From Cenococcum geophilum 1.58 (taxonomy: Eukaryota; Ascomycota; Dothideomycetes; Gloniales; Gloniaceae), in NCBI GenBank assembly GCA_001692895.1, contig KV748184.1, forward strand, positions 868,001 to 932,000: a stretch of DNA of 64,000 nucleotides. Reading direction: 5' to 3'. Position numbers and translations under genes: made by a program. Shown here in pieces: positions 57,181 through 64,000 of the stretch. The number at the start of each line of letters is the position of its first letter. Position 1 is the stretch's first letter. Under the pieces are notes generated by a model that worked only from the letters and a program-made list of their open reading frames with translations, made no database searches and was not told the DNA's origin.

Positions 57181-58052
57181 TGTGAGTAAAAAGGAAGAGA
57201 TCCCGGCAATATGATACAACTACCGAAGGGTGTGTAGGAGTATTGTGCGAGTTGTTATGATGCGCTATTGAAGATGATATTAGCATTTCCAAGAACGTAA
57301 AAGATCAAGTTAGAAGAGAAGACACGGTGAACTAACGCAGCGATAGTACCAGATGCTCTGTGAAATATACGAGAGCCTGCTCGGGAAACTGCTTGAAGAT
57401 ACTCTGGAGTATCAAGGTACTAGGACACGCTATGGATACAGCGATGGTGATATTCGACGTGCGAGAGAATTGACAAGCCCTAATAGTACGCGAAGCTCTT
57501 GATCAATGAACGGACGAGGAATTAGTCCAGCTCCAATGAGCAGAGAAGGGCGTGGGAAGTGTCGAGGTGTCGCAACGAGGTGGTATGGATAGTACAGGTT
57601 CAAAGCAACAGCGGGTTTGTTTTGGGTCGGGTTTCTCGATGCTTAGTCACGTCTGGCGCCAACAACGCGCGGGCAACGTGAGTGACTTCACAGGGTTGCC
57701 CCGGACAGCCAATGAGCAGCGCGCCAAGGAAGAGCAATATCCAACACGAAAGAAGAGGCGCGAAAAGCTCGTGGAAAGTATGCAAAGGATTGTTTTGTAG
57801 ATGGAGTCGCGATTTTATCGGGTTGAGCAAAGGTGAGTGTGATAAATGCGCAGAGACTTCGTTGCCAGGTCGCGGTTTCCATACCTGCCATTCAAGATAG
57901 GCTAAACCGTATTGGGCGCGACGATGAATTTTTGGACGTCTTCACTAACTACGGCCCTTCGCATCCCATTCAGCATCACGGCTTTGCAGCCCCTGCTATA
58001 ACTACCATTCGGCGTTAATGGCTTTCTGATTATCGCCGCTGGTGCTTTAATT
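57181..58052. promoter_or_regulatory. Bidirectional region, cyclin B / uL2m
   Basis: 872 bp between divergent starts. Short frames at 57552-57900 have no family features. Confidence 0.45.
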
Positions 58053-59304
58053 ATGCTGCAGCCTCGAATACATTTTCGCCCATCCTCTCACTCGTGCAAA
58101 TGTCTCCTTTCCGCCTTCCGGAGCTATGCCACTGCCGCTGAAACTCGTTCTCCGCCGCTAATTGTTCCAACCGTTGCAACTTCAGACAGTGCATATCCCC
58201 AGCCCCAGGGTCCTCGAAAGGACGAAGTTCTTCAACTCCGAACCTACAAGCCACGAACGCCAGGTTTGCGCCATCTAAAGCGACCCATCAATGATCACCT
58301 TTGGAAAGGCCGACCACATATTATACTCACAATTCCAAAAACCGGACAAGGTAAAGGTGGCAGGAACAATACTGGCCAAGTCACCGTGAGACATCGTGGA
58401 GGAGGACATAAACGGAGGATAAGAATTGTGGATTATAAACGGTTCGCACCTGGCCAGCATGTGGTGGAAAGGATTGAATACGATCCCAACCGAAGCGCCC
58501 ATCTGGCTCTTGTTACCAACTCCAAGACTGAGGAAAAGAGTTATATTATTGCCGCTGATGGTATGAGGGCTGGTGACAAGATTGAAAGCTTCAGATCCGG
58601 CATTCCGAAAGAACTCTTGGCTAGCATGGGAGGAGCCATAGATCCCGGTATGCTTGCTGCGAAGACAGCCTTTCGAGGCAATTGTTTGCCAATACATATG
58701 GTTCCGCTTGGTACCCAGGTATTCAACGTCGGCTCCAAGTCTAGTGGAGGAGGGGTCTTCTGTCGGAGCGCAGGCACATATGCTACAGTCATTAGTAAAG
58801 AGGAGGCAGGAAAGAAGATTAAAGAGGTTGTTGTACGGCTACAGAGTGGTGAGATGAGGAAGATCAGCCCGGACGCCTGTTGTACAGTTGGTGTAACCAG
58901 CAATCCACAATCCCACTTTAAGCAGCTTGGAAAAGCTGGGCGCTCACGATGGCTGGGCATAAGACCTACGGTCAGGGGTGTTGCAATGAATGCAGGTACG
59001 TCCATTATGTTTGATTGACACTTTTTTCAATATAACTGTGCTTGGGTTCTGTATACTAACCGCACTACAGCGGATCACCCCCATGGTGGTGGTAGAGGCA
59101 AGTCAAAGGGTAATGTGCACCCAGTCAGTCCTTGGGGCGTACCGGTACGTATATTATCTTATCACAGCACCGATCTTATTCTTATTCGTATTTCTAACCT
59201 GTATATAGGCCAAAGGGGGTTACAAGACTCGGCGCAAGAGGAATCCCAACAAGTACCTCGTCCAAGAGCGCGAGAGGAATCAAGGCAAGCGAAAACCCAG
59301 GTAG
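58053..59304 (+). CDS. rml2: Mitochondrial ribosomal protein uL2m
   Basis: Core protein of the mitochondrial large subunit near the peptidyl-transferase centre. 370 aa. The N-terminus [20 protein letters not shown] is a plausible presequence. Family stretches: [97 protein letters not shown] and [20 protein letters not shown]. The conserved His of ADHPHGGG, important for peptidyl transfer in L2, is present. Introns at 58996-59070 and 59145-59208, both in frame; the last exon is 96 nt. Confidence 0.96.
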
Positions 59305-60383
59305 TTTAAGCAACGTCGGACGTTTAATTCGTTTCTCGGTGCTGTGTCAAGGTGCGCCGTACTTTGGGGCCTGTATTATATCAATCAACCACACGCATCG
59401 CCACACCACGCCACGCGTGCCCAAATGTATAGTTGGAGTATTTCAGTTCTTGTTAAAAGGGTAGCATTAGTCGTATATACTTCCAGGATGCAAGTCGAAC
59501 CAGACATATTAGCAGTCACCCAGGTAATCACTGCAAATTGAGTGAGGTGTCCAACTTCCAATTTCAACCTCCCCAGGACGGTTGAACTAGCAATGTGTCG
59601 TTCTCGTTTAAAGCAATCGATCGGTTCGTGGTAACACCCCGTAAATCGATTTACTGGCTGGCGATATAATCACTTTATATATGAAAGCATATGAGTTTTT
59701 GCATAAAGGAAACCTTTCGTCGGTATCTACTTAAGGCATTGAACCACTGAAGGGCAGCTCGTCGTCTGCCTCCAATGCCCTAATAAACGCGTAAACGCAC
59801 CATTAGATGAGTAATACGCGGATTACTAAGGATGGAACAAGGATCATCGTTCGCAACTCGATCCATTTTTAGTATCGAAGGATGTTCTTGGCGGCATGCA
59901 AGGCAGAATCACGACGAGCGTTTTTGGCAGGCATTAGGCCTTTCATCTTACGACTCCAACGTGGAGATTTGGAGTCGACGTATCAATTTCGAGAATAGGT
60001 TTGGCGCTGACGACTGTATTATTGCCTAATACCCTTGGGAGAGGGTTCTCGGCAGCTCCGTAATTATTTATTCCAATGTCGATTATGGCTGACCTTTGGG
60101 ATCAGATAACAAACAAGGGTACGAGGGGTGCGCCCTTTCAGCTGGCGCCGACACCCCGACGCAGACCCTAGTTCATGGACGTTAGATGATGCCCAGCTGC
60201 CTTTCCATCGCATTTACCATAACGCCCGAATCCCTCGCTGTCGCATTTTCCACACAACATAAAAAAAAAAACTTTTATCCCATCCAGTCGTCACGTCATA
60301 ACCGCACAGAATAGCTACCAGCTGAGGTATATACGTTTCGACACTACCGACGGGTCCAGGACGGGACCCGATTCCTTCCAAAT
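59305..60383. other. Intergenic region and leader of the second C6 regulator
   Basis: No gene supported. A ten-A tract lies at 60261-60270. TATATACGTTTCG at 60328 lies about 55 bp before the start codon at 60384. Confidence 0.45.
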
Positions 60384-63300
60384 ATGACTCCGGACTCTTC
60401 AGAATCGCCCAATGACAGCTTCTTCAACGACCTCTCACAACAGCCGTACCAAGATCAAAACAGTAATGGTCGGCCGCATAATCCGCGCATAAATAGCGAT
60501 GAATGTTCAAAGGAGGGGGATGGCGCAAATAAGCCCAAGCGAATAGCCTGTGTGTTATGCCGAAAGAGAAAGTTACGATGTGACGGGGCAAGACCAACAT
60601 GTGGAACTTGTAAAAGACTAGCACATGAATGTGCATACGATGAGGTGCGGAAAAAGAGCGGTCCAAAACGCGGATACGTCAAATTATTAGAAGCTCGTCT
60701 ACGTGGGTTACCAAAATCCCTTGAATAAGCAGCTGAAGAAGTATGACATGTTGACAATTCTACCCTTCAGAGCAAGTCGAAACTCTCTTAAAAAACCAAG
60801 AAACAACCGAGCCACACCGAGATGCCCCTCATGCCAATACATCATTCGCAACTAGTACAATACTTCAGTCTATTCCGGATGGCTTGCACATGGGGGGCCC
60901 TGACTCACTCCCAACGGCTTTCCCAGAATCGATTTCGCCTTCGGATGCATTTCCCGCCTTACAAACAAACCCTTCTACGAATGCAAACTCTGGGGACGAG
61001 GAGTTCCCATGGGAAATGATAGGCTTGGGCTTAGATGAGCCCTTACCCCCTCAAGACGTTATCAACGAGCTGTGAGTTTAATGCCGAGCTTCTCTTGTAC
61101 TACTGCCGTAATACAACCTAATGTTTTCAATTACAGGCATCAAATATACTTCACTAAAATCCATCCTTCTTTGCCCATTATCCACAGACCCAGATATCTT
61201 GCTGCTATGAATTTAGCCCCCCACATGAGGCCTCCAGTTTGCTTGCGTTATATTATGTGGTGTCTTGCCGCTTCCGTCGCGGATAAATTCGATGCATTAC
61301 AGGAACATTTCTATCATAGGGCTCGAAAATATGCGCAGATGGATGAGATGAAAGGCCACGGCGAATCTACCATCACACTTGGACACTGTCAAACCTGGAT
61401 CCTTATGGGCACCTATGAATTCAAGCAAATGTATTTCCCACGGGCTTGGCTTAGTGCTGGAAGGGCTGTACGACTTGCTCAGATGATGCAGCTGCATCGC
61501 TTAGATGGTCATGGCCTGGATGTGAAGCAATGCCTTCCTCCACCAAAAGATTGGACTGAGCGAGAGGAAAGGAGGAGAACGTTCTGGATGGCCTTCTGTA
61601 TCGATCGCTATGCCAGTATCGGGACGGGATGGCCAATGACGATTGATGAACGAGATGTACGACGACCCTTTTTCAATTATTCACGCCATTCATACTAATG
61701 CTTTGCCTATAGATCCTTACCAATTTGCCTGCTAGCGACGAGGCTTTTGACAAGAGCAAACCAATGCCAACCGGGTCTCTTGATCAGGCTATGACCCCTC
61801 AAGGAGCTGGATCACTCACGCCCCTAGGAGGAATTGTCCTAACGGCGGCACTTTTCGGTCGCAATCTTCTACATCTTCATCGACCTACCGCCGAGGATCG
61901 TGATGGGGATCTCGATGGAGGATTCTGGACCCGTCACCGAAATTTGGAGAATGTCTTACTCAGTCTGTCTCTAGGTTTACCAGATAGTCTGAGGCTCCCT
62001 GCTGGCCTTCCAGATCCCAACGTTATCTTCCTGAATATGAGCATTCACACATCAGCAATTTGTCTCCATCAGGCTGCAATATTCAAAGCAGACAAGTATC
62101 GGTTGCCTATCAATATTAGCAATGACAGCAAGATCAGATGCGTGACTGCTGCAGCTGAAATTGCGACAGTTATGCGGATGATAAGCCATTTAGATCTGGC
62201 CACGGTAAGCACGATAAAAGTTACTTCCCAAGCTTCGGCTCGTACTAATAGACCCGCCTTGCAGATGAATCCCTTTATATCATTCTGCGTTTATGTCGCA
62301 GCTCGTGTCTTTGTTCAGTATCTCAAGACTCAACCTAAGGATCAGCAAATGAATTCCTCATTACAATTCCTTCTGCAAGCTATGCAGGCACTTCGGCGAA
62401 AGAATCCTCTTACCGAATCCTTCCTCGTCCAGCTTGATCTCGATCTCGAGAGTGCTGGAGTGTTTGGAGTTCAGACAAAATCTTACTTTCATCCTAGCCC
62501 AAGAGGACCGGTAAGCCAACCGCCATTAGCTAAAGACCTAGTCTTCACAGAACATAATGAGTAAGCTCCCTATTTCTTAATCAGAAGGCTAACCGGTGCC
62601 ACTCTCTTAGGCCGAATTGCCAGTCAATACTGATGCCGTAAAATGCAGTCCTATATTTGACATCCGCGAATCGCAATCCGCAAATGCTCCTATGAATACA
62701 TTTGCCAACGGGGGACTCACAGCGCACAGCGCTCCTCAACACACAGGCAATTCTCCGGGCCCTCCCTTTCATGTATCCCAACCCAACTTGAGTATGGACG
62801 TAGAACCTCAGCCATATTCTTTCGTCCCATCACAAAAGGACCCGCGAATTGAGCTTCCAAACAGGCAGAAGCCAGGCCCACGAGGAAACCAACTTCCAAA
62901 GCCTAGACCGCACGGGCTTACCAAAACCTTCGATATGGGCGCGAACGAATCATCGGAGATGGATACATCCCCTGACGCGAGCGCCGACCTGCCGACTCCA
63001 TCAACCACTCACACACAGTCACGACATGGTTCTTCGTCCGCCTCTTTCACCCCACCACAACAGCAAGACGATCCCCAAAACCCCCAATTCCGCATTCCCC
63101 GGCCATCGCCCAAGGTACCTAACAACAATATAACGGAAACGAGCAACCTGCCACCACGCTCGAGCGCCGCCCACAACACCAATTTCTTCCCCACAAGCGA
63201 CGACCTCTTCCCTCTCGTACCCAACTTCTACACCGACCCTATCCATTCACCCCACGTCTCCGGCTCCGGTTTTATCATGCCTACTGACTGGGAGATATCT

Positions 63301-63435
63301 AATGGCGGTGGCACGGGCATGACGCCAATATCGGACGGGGGGTGGAACCAGATGCTGGATAATATAAATCTAGGCTGGGACTCAATTGGTCCGCCACACG
63401 GAAATGAAGATCTATCTGGGAGGAGGCTTGGTTAA
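60384..63435 (+). CDS. Zn2Cys6 transcription factor with fungal_trans domain
   Basis: Nuclear regulator, 900 aa. The zinc cluster reads KRIACVLCRKRKLRCDG, then ARPTCGTCKRLAHECAY (C-x2-C-x6-C-x6-C-x2-C-x6-C), followed by KKSGPKRGYVKLLEARL and a short leucine coil LQQVETLLKN, a typical linker and dimerisation element. The fungal_trans domain (about 205-480) has YFTKIHPSLPIIHRPRYL, ARAWLSAGRAVRLAQMM-type helices, ERRRTFWMAFCIDRYASIGT and GWPMTIDERD. The C-terminal third is Pro/Ser/Gln-rich, probably the activation region. Introns at 60703-60770, 61072-61136, 61657-61712, 62205-62264 and 62511-62610. I do not know its target genes; relatives with this KSGPKRGYVK linker are widespread in Pezizomycotina. 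Confidence 0.92.
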
Positions 63436-64000
63436 CAAATTTAATATACCCAACCCTTTTTTTTTCATTCGTCTGCTTCAGGCAGAACTGACGCTGGAAC
63501 GTATTCCCTTCCTCGGTCGTTACATTTTCATACTTACCTTGGAATCACATGAAGGCGGGAAACTCGGAAATATTGTCACGACCTACAGACCCTGGAAACT
63601 TACAATTTGGTGCATACCAAACCCACTCTCGTGTATATTTGTTGCTCTTTCTTGGCGTTTGGTTAATCCAACTCGGCCGCAGGTGCCTCGCTCAGCTTCT
63701 AGATGTTTTCGCTATAGGGTTTAACGAAACGGCATGGGCGCAGCTTGAGATGGCAGATATGCCGCTTATGTGTACTATACCACTGGGGCCGGTCACCAGG
63801 CTCAGTCTCCTTTTTCATCTTGCAGACAGGATAGAGCGGAAATGAGAATTATCCACTCCACTCGTGATGTTTACGTCTCACGAAGAGTTTCACGGAATAC
63901 AGAAAATGAAATACAGAGTACCTGATGCTATCGTGTCTACTGTGAGGTCGCGCTAAGGAATCACCAAAAACGCCAAAACCAAACCAAACCAAACAATACC
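63436..64000. other. Downstream region at the window end
   Basis: 3' untranslated sequence of the C6 regulator and unassigned sequence. The short frames at 63386-63845 are not supportable. The window ends with CCAAACCAAACCAAACAA, a short simple repeat. Confidence 0.4.

Overview
The window is nuclear DNA of a filamentous ascomycete (Pezizomycotina). The evidence is the many short GT-AG introns of about 45-100 nt, two Zn2Cys6 transcription factors, a beta-tubulin with the many small 5' exons usual in fungi, and a patatin/NB-ARC/TPR NLR-type gene. Leotiomycetes is my guess from the protein flavour; I could not test it. Gene models were built by hand by joining exons so that frame and family alignment are kept. 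Intron coordinates are given in the entries.

Layout. 0.2-5.4 kb: splicing factor Clf1 and a D-2-hydroxyacid dehydrogenase of the glyoxylate reductase type. 5.4-16.4 kb: gene-poor, with one Zn2Cys6 regulator (8.6-10.8 kb) behind a long pyrimidine-rich leader and one small orphan membrane protein (14.2-14.9 kb). 16.4-18 kb: FAD-linked oxidase. 18.8-26.8 kb: an accessory island. It holds a patatin-NB-ARC-TPR NLR whose C-terminal repeats are nearly identical and are cut by a one-base frameshift. Divergent from it is a broken chimeric gene that joins a fungal STAND-type N-terminal domain to LIM zinc fingers. A 135-bp MITE lies between the two, and a decayed Tc1/mariner-type transposase fragment lies beyond. 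28-31.2 kb: amino acid transporter and phospholipid methyltransferase (Opi3 type), the latter behind a 3 x 78-bp repeat that looks like a triplicated core promoter.

31.7-52.7 kb is a dense housekeeping stretch: beta-tubulin, alkaline ceramidase, prefoldin 1, a repeat-rich coiled-coil protein, the mitochondrial glycine carrier Hem25, TRAPPC11, Rxt2 of the Rpd3L complex, mitochondrial prolyl-tRNA synthetase, mitochondrial ribosomal protein uL10m and a HIT protein. 52.8-54.6 kb is an AT/TA-rich block, probably RIP-affected, with a 12-bp minisatellite. 55.3-63.4 kb: a B-type cyclin (with an exact 82-bp duplication over its first 3' splice site), mitochondrial ribosomal protein uL2m and a second Zn2Cys6 regulator.

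Several pairs are head to head and probably share promoters: ceramidase/prefoldin, TRAPPC11/Rxt2, mtProRS/uL10m and cyclin B/uL2m. Mitochondrial translation and haem supply are well represented (mtProRS, uL10m, uL2m, Hem25). The most unusual part is the NLR island at 18.8-26.8 kb.
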